Of a stretch of 64,000 bases of DNA, positions 57,597-64,000 are shown piece by piece. The stretch comes from Burkholderia sp. 4M9327F10 (GTDB taxonomy: Bacteria > Pseudomonadota > Gammaproteobacteria > Burkholderiales > Burkholderiaceae). The notes under the pieces were generated by a model that did no database searches, was not told the origin of the DNA, and was given only the letters and a program-made list of their open reading frames with translations. The stretch's first letter is position 1. Each line of letters begins with the position of its first letter. Location of the stretch: contig NZ_SCNV01000024.1 of NCBI RefSeq assembly GCF_005503145.1, forward strand, positions 1 through 64,000, read 5' to 3'. The position numbers were made by a program, and so were the translations under genes.

Positions 57597-58898
57597 ATGT
57601 CGAACCTGGCGCACTCCACGAGCGCGGCGCCGTGCGGCAATGGGCACTATCGTGTGCTCGTCGTCGGCGGCGGGCAGGCCGGTCTGTCGATCAGCTACTA
57701 CCTGAAACAGGCCGGTATCGATCATCTGGTGCTCGAAAAGCAGACCGTTACGCACACCTGGCGCCGGCAGCGCTGGGACGCGTTCTGTCTTGTCACGCCG
57801 AACTGGCAATGCGCCTTGCCGGGCTACCCGTACAGCGGCGACGATCCGCATGGTTTCATGAAGAAGGATGAAATCATCGCCTACCTCGACGGCTTTATTG
57901 CTATGGTGGATGCACCGGTGCTGGAGCACACCGCGGTTTGCCGCGTGAAGCGGCGCGACGACGGCATCTATGCGGTGACGACCACGCAAGGCGATTTCAG
58001 CGCAGACCAGATCGTGGTGGCCTCGGGCGGCTATCACACGCCGATCGTGCCGCGCATGGCGGAGCGCCTGCCCGCGCAGATCGTGCAGTTGCAATCGTCC
58101 GAGTACCGCAATCCGCAGGTGCTGCCCGACGGCGCAGTGCTGGTGGTGGGCTCGGGACAGTCCGGCGCGCAGATTGCCGAGGACCTGCATCTGGCCGGTC
58201 GCCAGGTGGTGCTGGCGGTGGGCGAAGCGCCGCGCTGCGCGCGCTTTTATCGCGGCAAGGATGTGGTGGACTGGCTGGCGGACATGCAGTACTACGACAT
58301 GCCGGTCGAACAGCATCCGTTGCGCGAAGGTGTGCGCGACAACACCAATCACTATGTGACCGGCCGCGACGGCGGACGCGATATCGACCTGCGCAAGTTC
58401 GCCGCCGAAGGCATGCAGCTATACGGACGCCTCGAAGACCTGCGCGACGGGCAACTGCATTTCGCGGCGAACCTCGCGGCGAATCTCGACGAGGCGGACA
58501 ATACCTATAACCGCATCAACGCGAGCATCGACGGCTTCATTGAAAAGCAGGGCATCGAGGCGCCGCCGGCCTCTGTCTATGAACCCTTATGGCAGCCGCC
58601 GCGCGAACGCACGACGCTTGCACTCGAAGACACCGGCATTGCTGCGATCATCTGGTGTATCGGCTTTACGCCGGACTTCAGCTGGATTGATGCGCCGGTC
58701 TTCAACGGACGTGGCTATCCTGCCCACCAGCGCGGTATTACGCCGATGCCGGGGCTTTATTTCGTGGGACTGCCGTGGCTGCACACCTGGGGCTCCGGCC
58801 GCTTCTCGGGGATCGCACGCGACGCGGAGTATGTCGTGCAGGCGATTGCGGCACGCGAGCGTGAGCGGACCGCAAGCTGTGCGACGCTGGCGGCCTGA
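57597..58898 (+). CDS. nitH: Flavin-dependent oxidoreductase of Nit1C (MSMEG_0569 family)
   Basis: 433 residues from ATG 57597. An N-terminal FAD-binding fold has VLVVGGGQAGLSISYYLKQ (residues 20-38), followed by a second Rossmann motif LVVGSGQSGAQIAEDL near residue 181 that suits NADPH. The overall layout is that of flavin monooxygenases (FMO / Baeyer-Villiger group); WRRQRWDAFCLVTPNW and TPMPGLYFVGLPWLHTWGS are typical of the MSMEG_0569 family. In the cluster it could oxidise an amine to a nitrile or oxime-type intermediate, but this is inference. It is the last gene of Nit1C here, and a hairpin terminator follows at 58991-59026. The glycosyltransferase (MSMEG_0565 type) that some clusters add is absent. 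Confidence 0.93.
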   Translation: MSNLAHSTSAAPCGNGHYRVLVVGGGQAGLSISYYLKQAGIDHLVLEKQTVTHTWRRQRWDAFCLVTPNWQCALPGYPYSGDDPHGFMKKDEIIAYLDGFIAMVDAPVLEHTAVCRVKRRDDGIYAVTTTQGDFSADQIVVASGGYHTPIVPRMAERLPAQIVQLQSSEYRNPQVLPDGAVLVVGSGQSGAQIAEDLHLAGRQVVLAVGEAPRCARFYRGKDVVDWLADMQYYDMPVEQHPLREGVRDNTNHYVTGRDGGRDIDLRKFAAEGMQLYGRLEDLRDGQLHFAANLAANLDEADNTYNRINASIDGFIEKQGIEAPPASVYEPLWQPPRERTTLALEDTGIAAIIWCIGFTPDFSWIDAPVFNGRGYPAHQRGITPMPGLYFVGLPWLHTWGSGRFSGIARDAEYVVQAIAARERERTASCATLAA

Positions 58899-58941
58899 GT
58901 GGTTTGACGGGTTCGAGTGGTTCGAGTGGTTCTAGTGGTTT
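58897..58941. repeat. 9-bp tandem repeat directly after nitH
   Basis: Five 9-bp units based on GAGTGGTTC (58897-58941) begin inside the nitH stop codon; two are identical. They form a simple G/T-rich repeat of unknown meaning. Confidence 0.8.
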
Positions 58942-58990
58942 GAGGGGCCGGGTTGTTCGGACGAACCGCCACTGCGGTAAAACCCGAGCC

Positions 58991-59026
58991 GTCCGGATTG
59001 CGCGAAGCCGTCTGCGCAATCCGGAC
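58991..59026. terminator. Terminator hairpin between nitH and phospholipase gene
   Basis: GTCCGGATTGCGC (58991-59003) pairs perfectly with GCGCAATCCGGAC (59014-59026), a 13-bp stem with a 10-base loop. It lies between two convergent genes and can end both transcripts, though the T-run is weak on both sides. Confidence 0.75.
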
Positions 59027-59043
59027 TCATGCTTTCCCTTTGC

Positions 59044-61185
59044 TTAGCTACCCAAAGCCGGATCGCTCATGCTGCTGCGTCCCGTTTCAACGTGGCCACC
59101 GAGGCGCCGCGTGAAGGTCGGGTCCGTATCGACGGTCACCGTCAGGTCGTACCAGCCGTAGGCCGCGCGCAGGTCGAGGTAGATGTCCTCATTGCTGCCG
59201 CCCTTCACGGTGCGCTTGATCAAGGTGCTCGGATCGTACGCGTTGGTGATGGTGAATTCGCAGCGTGCCGTGCCCGGGTTCTCGAGACGCAACTGCAGGT
59301 TGCCGTTGGCGACGTCATAAGCCTCGGCCACTTCCGGACGGGCCACTTCCGAGTTGCTCCACCAGTTCGACGGTGCAGGCGGCTTGCCCGCGTAGCGGCG
59401 CAGGAAGCCGTTCGGACCGTACACGGTGTAGTCGTAGGTGCCGTTGGCGTTGAGCGGGAGGTGGTCGTCGAGGCGCTTGCCGGCTTCTATCGTATAGCTG
59501 AGCGGTGCTGCGCCGCTATTGGTCGAGTAGACGAGCAATGCCGCGCCGGCCTTGCCGTTGTTGACAAAGCGGATGGCGATCTTGCCTTGCGATGCCTCGC
59601 TGTGCAGGCGCACGAACAGCTCGTAGGGCAGGGCGCGCGCCGGGCGCACGCCGGGTTCCTGCTTCGGCACGGCCTGCACGAGCGGCGGCAGCGGCACGTA
59701 GTCCGGATGACGCGACTGGTCCGGCGGCACATAGCTTGCCGTGCTCGGCAGAGCCGGCGTCGCGTCGTTCGGATTGACGAAGTTGAACGCGGACATCAGG
59801 TCGCCGCATACCACACGGCGCCACGGCGTGATGTTCGATTCGCCCAGATCGTGATTCTGGCCAAAGCGCTTTTCGATGAAGCGAATCACCGATGTGTGAT
59901 CGAACACCTGCGAGCACACATAGCCGCCCTTCGACCACGGCGACACTACGATCATCGGCACGCGCGGCCCAAGACCATACGGGCCATTCGAATATTCGCC
60001 CGCCGTGTATTGGCCGTTGCCGCTGTAGATTTCATTGGTCGTAGCGACCGTCGACAGGCCATTGGCGCTCGAAGCCGGCGCAAACGGGGGCGCCATGTGA
60101 TCGAAGAAACCGTCGTTCTCGTCGTAGTTGACGAGCAGGACCGTCTTGCTCCACACCTCCGGGTTCGACGTGAGGATCTGCAGCACCTGGTCGACGTACC
60201 ATGCGCCGTAGTTCGCGGGCCAGTTCGGGTGCTCGGAATAGGCTTCCGGTGCGACGATCCACGAGACCTGCGGCAGCGTGTTGTTCGTCACGTCCTGCTT
60301 GAGCACGTCGAAGTACGTGCCGCCGTTTGCCACGTTGGTGCCGGTGCGTGCGTTGTCGTACAGCGGATTGCCCGGTTGCGCGTTGCGGTACTGGTTGAAG
60401 TAGAGCAGCGAGTTGTCGCCGTAGTTGCCGATGTACGCATTGGAGGTCCAGCCCCACGAACCGTTGGCATTCAGGCCGGTGCCGATGTCCTGATAGATCT
60501 TCCACGAAATGCCGGCGTTTTGCAGCACTTCCGGATAGGTCGACCAGCCGTAGCCGAGTTCGGAATTGTCGATCACCGGGCCGCCGCCGCTGCCGTCGTT
60601 GCCCACCCAGCCGGTCCACATGTAGTAGCGGTTCGGGTCCGTCGGGCCCATCAGCGAGCAGTGATACGCGTCGCAGATCGTGAATGCATCGGCCAGCGCG
60701 TAGTGGAACGGAATGTCGTCGCGCGTCATGTACGCCATCGTCGTGGTGCCCTTTGCCGGCACCCACTGGTTGTACAGGCCGCCGTTCCACGCGGTGTGCG
60801 TGCTGTTCCAGTCGTGCGCGAGATCCTGCAGGAACTGCAGGCCGAGATTCGGCGCGCTCGGGCGGAACGGCAGCACATAGCCCAGATCTTCGACGGCGCC
60901 TTCGAGCAGCGGCTGATACCACACCGGGTTGCCGGTGGGCAGCGTGATGGCGCGCGTGTCGCCAAAGCCGCGCACGCCGCGCAGCGTGCCGAAGTAGTGG
61001 TCGAACGAACGGTTTTCCTGCATCAGGATGACGATGTGCTCGACATCCTGGATGCTGCCGGTGGCGTTGTTCGCGGGGATGGCAAGTGCGTTGCGAATGC
61101 CGAGCGGCAGCATGCTCAACGCGGTTGCAGAACCGGCAGCCGAGGCGGCTGCGCGTAGAAACTCACGGCGATTTTTTGATGTCAT
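59044..61185 (-). CDS. Phosphocholine-type phospholipase C, Tat-exported
   Basis: The 713-residue protein has a twin-arginine signal (KNRREFLRAAASAAGSATALS) and the phosphoesterase domain of phospholipase C / acid phosphatase AcpA type. The active-site segment ILMQENRSFDHYFGTLRG contains the family's conserved Glu-Asn, followed later by DGFFDHMAPP and the metal-site aspartate-histidine pairs. Two C-terminal domains (about residues 490-600 and 610-700) are typical of PlcN/PlcH. It is secreted through Tat and cleaves phosphatidylcholine or sphingomyelin-type lipids, releasing phosphocholine; choline then serves as carbon, nitrogen or osmoprotectant source. No plcR chaperone gene is next to it. 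Confidence 0.92.
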   Translation of the reverse strand: MTSKNRREFLRAAASAAGSATALSMLPLGIRNALAIPANNATGSIQDVEHIVILMQENRSFDHYFGTLRGVRGFGDTRAITLPTGNPVWYQPLLEGAVEDLGYVLPFRPSAPNLGLQFLQDLAHDWNSTHTAWNGGLYNQWVPAKGTTTMAYMTRDDIPFHYALADAFTICDAYHCSLMGPTDPNRYYMWTGWVGNDGSGGGPVIDNSELGYGWSTYPEVLQNAGISWKIYQDIGTGLNANGSWGWTSNAYIGNYGDNSLLYFNQYRNAQPGNPLYDNARTGTNVANGGTYFDVLKQDVTNNTLPQVSWIVAPEAYSEHPNWPANYGAWYVDQVLQILTSNPEVWSKTVLLVNYDENDGFFDHMAPPFAPASSANGLSTVATTNEIYSGNGQYTAGEYSNGPYGLGPRVPMIVVSPWSKGGYVCSQVFDHTSVIRFIEKRFGQNHDLGESNITPWRRVVCGDLMSAFNFVNPNDATPALPSTASYVPPDQSRHPDYVPLPPLVQAVPKQEPGVRPARALPYELFVRLHSEASQGKIAIRFVNNGKAGAALLVYSTNSGAAPLSYTIEAGKRLDDHLPLNANGTYDYTVYGPNGFLRRYAGKPPAPSNWWSNSEVARPEVAEAYDVANGNLQLRLENPGTARCEFTITNAYDPSTLIKRTVKGGSNEDIYLDLRAAYGWYDLTVTVDTDPTFTRRLGGHVETGRSSMSDPALGS

Positions 61186-61275
61186 GGTGGGCTTCGATCT
61201 TCAGGGGAAGGAATATGCGCGACGGTGGACCAGCAGGCAGAACCGCCGCGGGGACTCAGACGACTTCAGTCAACT

Positions 61276-61707
61276 TCAGTCAACCGTGTGAATCACGGGT
61301 GTTACAAGACTGTCGGATGCGGCAGCGCCAAGCTGTGCGGCGCTGGGCGGTGGAGTCTGGATGGCGTTCGCCGGCAAGACGGCCTGGGCCGGCTGCGTGG
61401 AAGCGTTTTGCCCCTGTGCGTAGGACGTCGCGTTGGGTGCCACATTGGGTACCGCATACGGTGCCGGCGGGGCGTTGTTGATCTGTTCTGCAGATGTCGT
61501 GGTGGCGGTGGTGTCGGGCGTCTTGCTGTCGTCGTTGCTGCAGGCGGCGAGCGTCATGCACAACGCCGCAGTCAGGGCAGCGGCCGATGCGCGGGCTCTC
61601 AGGCGCGCCGTTCTGCGCCTGCGCTGCCACGCGAACAGCGCCGCTGCCAAACGTTTGCTCGCCGGTCTCGATTCGAACAACGCGCTGCGCGCAGACCAGG
61701 TGGACAT
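61276..61707 (-). CDS. Small predicted lipoprotein, unknown function
   Basis: A 143-residue frame starting at 61707. A hydrophobic stretch with lipobox MTLAAC (Cys56) follows a long basic N-region. The mature part is short, low complexity and Pro/Ala/Gln/Asn-rich (DTTATTTSAEQINNAPPAPY...). No strong ribosome site is seen, and the long n-region is unusual, so the start may be wrong. It lies 90 bases downstream of the phospholipase start on the same strand, so it is actually upstream in transcription. It could be co-transcribed with the phospholipase. Confidence 0.45.
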   Translation of the reverse strand: MSTWSARSALFESRPASKRLAAALFAWQRRRRTARLRARASAAALTAALCMTLAACSNDDSKTPDTTATTTSAEQINNAPPAPYAVPNVAPNATSYAQGQNASTQPAQAVLPANAIQTPPPSAAQLGAAASDSLVTPVIHTVD

Positions 61708-61898
61708 GGGAGGCCTTTGACGGTATTTGGGGGACGCTGGCGGGGTCCGTACACCCTGGCTCAGCTCCGTCGAAGGATAACTACTTACCTGTGTAAGATT
61801 TATGAACGTTGGGTAAGAAGTTGCAATTGTGCATGTTTGCGGAATTTACAAATTGATACTTTTGAGGTGCTGAACGCGGGTTGTGGCGGGTTGTGGTG

Positions 61899-62360
61899 TC
61901 ACTCCCACACCGCGACAATCGCCTCGATCTCGACGGTGATATTGCCCGGCAGCGAGCCCATGCCGACCGCCGAGCGCGAGTGGCGGCCCGCATCGCCGAA
62001 CACGTCGACAAACAGATCGGAGCAGCCGTTGATGACGCGCGGATGTTCGGTGAAAGCAGGCGTAGCGTTGACCATGCCAAGCAGTTTGACGATCTGCTTC
62101 ACGCGTTGCAGATCGCCCAGTTCATCATGCAGCACCGCCAGCAGATTGAGTCCGACCAGTTGCGCATGCCGGTAGGCTTCCTCGGTACTGACGCTTGCGC
62201 CGACCTTGCCGGTCATGAGCACGCCGGTTTCGTCGAGCGGTCCCTGGCCCGAGAGAAATAGCAGATTGCCTGCACGGGTGCAGTGGCAGAAATTGCCGAT
62301 GGGTGAGGGCACTTTCGGAAGTTTTAGGCCGCGCGAATGCAGCCGTTCATAACAGTTCAT
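61899..62360 (-). CDS. RidA-family protein, amino-sugar-acid group
   Basis: From ATG 62360, 153 residues. The N-terminus MNCYERLHSRGLKLPKVPSP precedes a RidA core, with LLFLSGQGPLDETGV and a VNLLAVL-type helix segment (LVGLNLLAVLHDELGDLQRV). It ends GNITVEIEAIVAVWE. This long-N-terminal RidA subgroup is usually linked to PLP enzymes of amino-acid or amino-sugar metabolism, and here a SelA-like PLP enzyme is divergently placed. It lies downstream of the IclR regulator in the same direction with a 160-base gap. The cysteine CHCT near residue 26 is notable. Confidence 0.85.
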   Translation of the reverse strand: MNCYERLHSRGLKLPKVPSPIGNFCHCTRAGNLLFLSGQGPLDETGVLMTGKVGASVSTEEAYRHAQLVGLNLLAVLHDELGDLQRVKQIVKLLGMVNATPAFTEHPRVINGCSDLFVDVFGDAGRHSRSAVGMGSLPGNITVEIEAIVAVWE

Positions 62361-62520
62361 CTGGGATCGAGTGAGTGAAGGATTTTTGAATGGCGTGTGA
62401 CGCAGCGCGATTGCATTCATGCATGTGGCAATCGCGCTGCGCTCAGGCCGCAGCAGGGTTCGATGCGACGCTGCGCGCAGGGCGTCTGAAAGCTTCGTTC
62501 ACTTAAGCTTCACGAGACGG

Positions 62521-63393
62521 TCACGATTCGCGCTGACGCCAGCCGAGTCGCGCTTCGATGCGCGCGGCGACCGCTTGCACCGCTTGCGCATAACGCTCGG
62601 TGCCGAGCGCGGCTTTCGCTTCGGGCATCACAATGGAAATCGTCACCACGCACACGCCGGCGTTATCGAGTACGGGAGCGGCGAGGCAGGCCACCGACGC
62701 GTCGGATTCGCCGATCTGGATTGAGAGGCGCGCTTGCAGCGCGTCTCTCGCGATCTGCGCGAGCACCTTGGGACGGGTTTCGGCGCGGCCGGTCGGCGAG
62801 GCCTGCGCATGCTGGGTAAAAAACGCAATCCGTTCAGCGTCGGGCAAATGACCGACCAGCAAACGGCCCGAGGCGGTCCAGTTGAGCGGCACGCGGCTGC
62901 CCACGCGCGAGGTGACACGAAAATGCCCTGGTCCCTCCGACATTTGCAGTACCACCATCATGCCTTCCTCAAGCCCGCAAACCTGCACGGTCTCTTCGAC
63001 CTCGGCGGACAGGCGCTGCATTTCCTCGGCGGCCACCGCGAGGTAGTCGAGCGAGCCGGCATACGTGAGGCCATAACCGTACAGGCGCGAGCCGAGCCAG
63101 ATCGCGCCGTCGAGCCCGCGCGCCAGCAGGTTCTTCTCGACCATGTCGTTGATGATCGAATAGACCGTGGACAACGGTGCGCCCACCATGCGTGCCACCT
63201 CATACGCGGTGGCGGGCCGGTTGGCCGCTTGCAGCGCGTCGAGAATCTGCACGGCGCGGTCAAGCGCGCTGGTGCGGGTGCGGGGCGTCTGGGCGGCCTG
63301 ATCGCCCTGGCCGGTCTCGGCGGCGGACCCGGCGGCCGTTTCAGGGGCGGTTGCGTCGAGCGCTGCGGAGGTGGATCGGGACGTGCGGGCCAT
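62521..63393 (-). CDS. IclR-family transcriptional regulator
   Basis: 290 residues from ATG 63393 (the frame is open upstream, but the family N-terminus starts later). After a low-complexity alanine-rich N-terminal tail (about 40 residues), the IclR winged helix is clear: ALDRAVQILDALQAANRPATAYEVARMVG, with PLSTVYSIINDMVEK. The effector domain follows, ending near GVCVVTISIVMPE. It is divergent from the SelA-like PLP enzyme, with 148 bases between starts and an imperfect palindrome there (63503-63517), so it likely controls that operon. Confidence 0.92.
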   Translation of the reverse strand: MARTSRSTSAALDATAPETAAGSAAETGQGDQAAQTPRTRTSALDRAVQILDALQAANRPATAYEVARMVGAPLSTVYSIINDMVEKNLLARGLDGAIWLGSRLYGYGLTYAGSLDYLAVAAEEMQRLSAEVEETVQVCGLEEGMMVVLQMSEGPGHFRVTSRVGSRVPLNWTASGRLLVGHLPDAERIAFFTQHAQASPTGRAETRPKVLAQIARDALQARLSIQIGESDASVACLAAPVLDNAGVCVVTISIVMPEAKAALGTERYAQAVQAVAARIEARLGWRQRES

Positions 63394-63502
63394 CGTGCTC
63401 CTCTGAGGCCGGCCTGTGAGTGCCGGATGTATGCCTGGTGGTTTTTTGTCCAGTTGACGCAGGGACATTGTATGCTAGACTGATCCTCAATTACAACATA
63501 TA

Positions 63503-63517
63503 TTCCATAATTAAGAA
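63503..63517. promoter_or_regulatory. Candidate IclR operator upstream of the PLP enzyme
   Basis: The imperfect palindrome TTCCATAATTAAGAA is centred at 63510 in the AT-rich part of the divergent region, 25 bases before the PLP-enzyme start. IclR operators are AT-rich palindromes of this size. Only a candidate. Confidence 0.45.
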
Positions 63518-63541
63518 ATACTCGCTTGGAGGCGCTTCTCG

Positions 63542-64000
63542 ATGGACATCCGTACCCGTTTCGGTTTACGCCCCGTCATCAATGCTTCGGGCACGATGAC
63601 GAGTCTAGGCGCGTCCATCGTTCGCGCACCGGTCATTGAGGCGGTGGCGCAGATCCTGCCGGAGTTCGTCGAGATCGACGACCTGCAACGCAAGGCCTCG
63701 GCTGTCATTGCACAGGCTTGCGGCAGCGAAGCCGGCTATATCACCGCGTCGTGTTCGGCGGCGATCACCTTGAGCCTCGCGGCCACCATGACCGGCGACA
63801 ACCTGGGCCTGATCGAGCGGCTGCCGGATACCGCCGGTTTGCGCAACGAGGTTGTCATCCAGACGGGGCAACTCGTCAATTATGGCGCACCGGTCGATCA
63901 GGCGATCCGTCTCGCCGGAGCGCGTGTCGTTCCAGTGGGCGCCGCCACCGAAGCGCATGGTTATCAGCTGGCCAACGCCATCAACGAGCGCACCACTGCA
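63542..64000 (+). CDS. SelA-fold PLP enzyme, N-terminal part (partial)
   Basis: Starts at ATG 63542, with GGAGG about 9 bases upstream, and runs off the right edge; 153 residues visible. It reads MDIRTRFGLRPVINASGTMT, then EAVAQILPEFVEIDDLQRKAS and the PLP-fold SCSAAITLSLAATMTGDN, typical of the SelA / aminotransferase class V family that includes D-glucosaminate-6-phosphate ammonia lyase. The catalytic lysine is beyond the window. With an adjacent RidA-type gene and IclR regulator it suggests a catabolic pathway for an amino-sugar acid or a 2-amino acid. Final assignment needs the remainder of the gene. Confidence 0.85.
   Translation, partial: MDIRTRFGLRPVINASGTMTSLGASIVRAPVIEAVAQILPEFVEIDDLQRKASAVIAQACGSEAGYITASCSAAITLSLAATMTGDNLGLIERLPDTAGLRNEVVIQTGQLVNYGAPVDQAIRLAGARVVPVGAATEAHGYQLANAINERTTA

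Noticed and set aside
59029..61158. 709-codon open frame antisense to the phospholipase gene
   Set aside because: It lies wholly opposite a gene with a Tat signal and clear phospholipase motifs. The translation is Arg/Val/His-rich with no domains, as expected from third-position GC on the opposite strand.

Overview
The window is 64 kb of GC-rich chromosome from a member of the Burkholderiaceae, most like Paraburkholderia. The evidence is gene content and order: the relA / thrS-infC-rpmI-rplT-pheS-pheT-ihfA translation block, catBAC with a divergent catR, a gamma-alpha-beta FAD-glucose dehydrogenase operon of the type known from Burkholderia cepacia, DUF3331 and DUF1656 proteins, and a Burkholderia-type porin. 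I see no insertion sequences, prophage, CRISPR arrays or rRNA. Two tRNA genes are present, tRNA-Val(GAC) and tRNA-Pro(GGG).

Layout. 1-2750: end of a CoA-transferase operon (scoAB), an alpha/beta hydrolase and a RidA protein. 2814-13856: the housekeeping block (relA, tRNA-Val, thrS, infC with an ATC start, rpmI, rplT, pheS, pheT, ihfA, a MerR regulator, tRNA-Pro), with several clear promoters and terminators. 14138-16491: secreted hydrolase and a GH18 chitinase-like protein. 16855-20346: catechol ortho-cleavage module catR<>catBAC with a perfect ATAC-N7-GTAT operator. 20323-24834: YcxB-like protein, HAD phosphatase, AraC and LysR regulators, class II aldolase. 24907-28343: FAD-[3Fe-4S]-triheme glucose-type dehydrogenase operon, whose promoter holds a 14-bp LacI-type palindrome. 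28691-42168: two FUSC transport proteins (one in a four-gene aromatic-acid-type efflux operon), an orphan sugar-binding protein, PoxB, a chloroperoxidase-like hydrolase and a porin. 42419-51034: secreted hydrolase, proteins of unknown function and three chemoreceptors.

51349-58898 is the most interesting region. A MocR-type regulator (GntR-aminotransferase fusion) faces a complete seven-gene Nit1C cluster, nitBCDEFGH: DsrE-like protein, nitrilase, radical SAM, GNAT, AIR-synthase-like, small protein and flavoprotein. Related clusters have been linked to cyanide assimilation and nitrogen starvation, but the chemistry is unsolved. The intergenic region carries six TGATCG elements around a 9-bp inverted repeat and looks like a dedicated operator. 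The radical SAM protein has a CX9CX2C cluster motif and a C-terminal CX2CX2C motif.

59044-64000: a Tat-exported phosphocholine-type phospholipase C, a small lipoprotein, and an IclR / RidA / SelA-fold PLP enzyme group that runs off the right edge.

A recurring oddity is short tandem repeats of different unit length (9, 11, 12 and 13 bp). Several start within a few bases of a stop codon, and others lie in frame inside genes (LAP repeats in a signal peptide, ANxA repeats in a FUSC protein). All functions are read from sequence patterns; no database search was possible.
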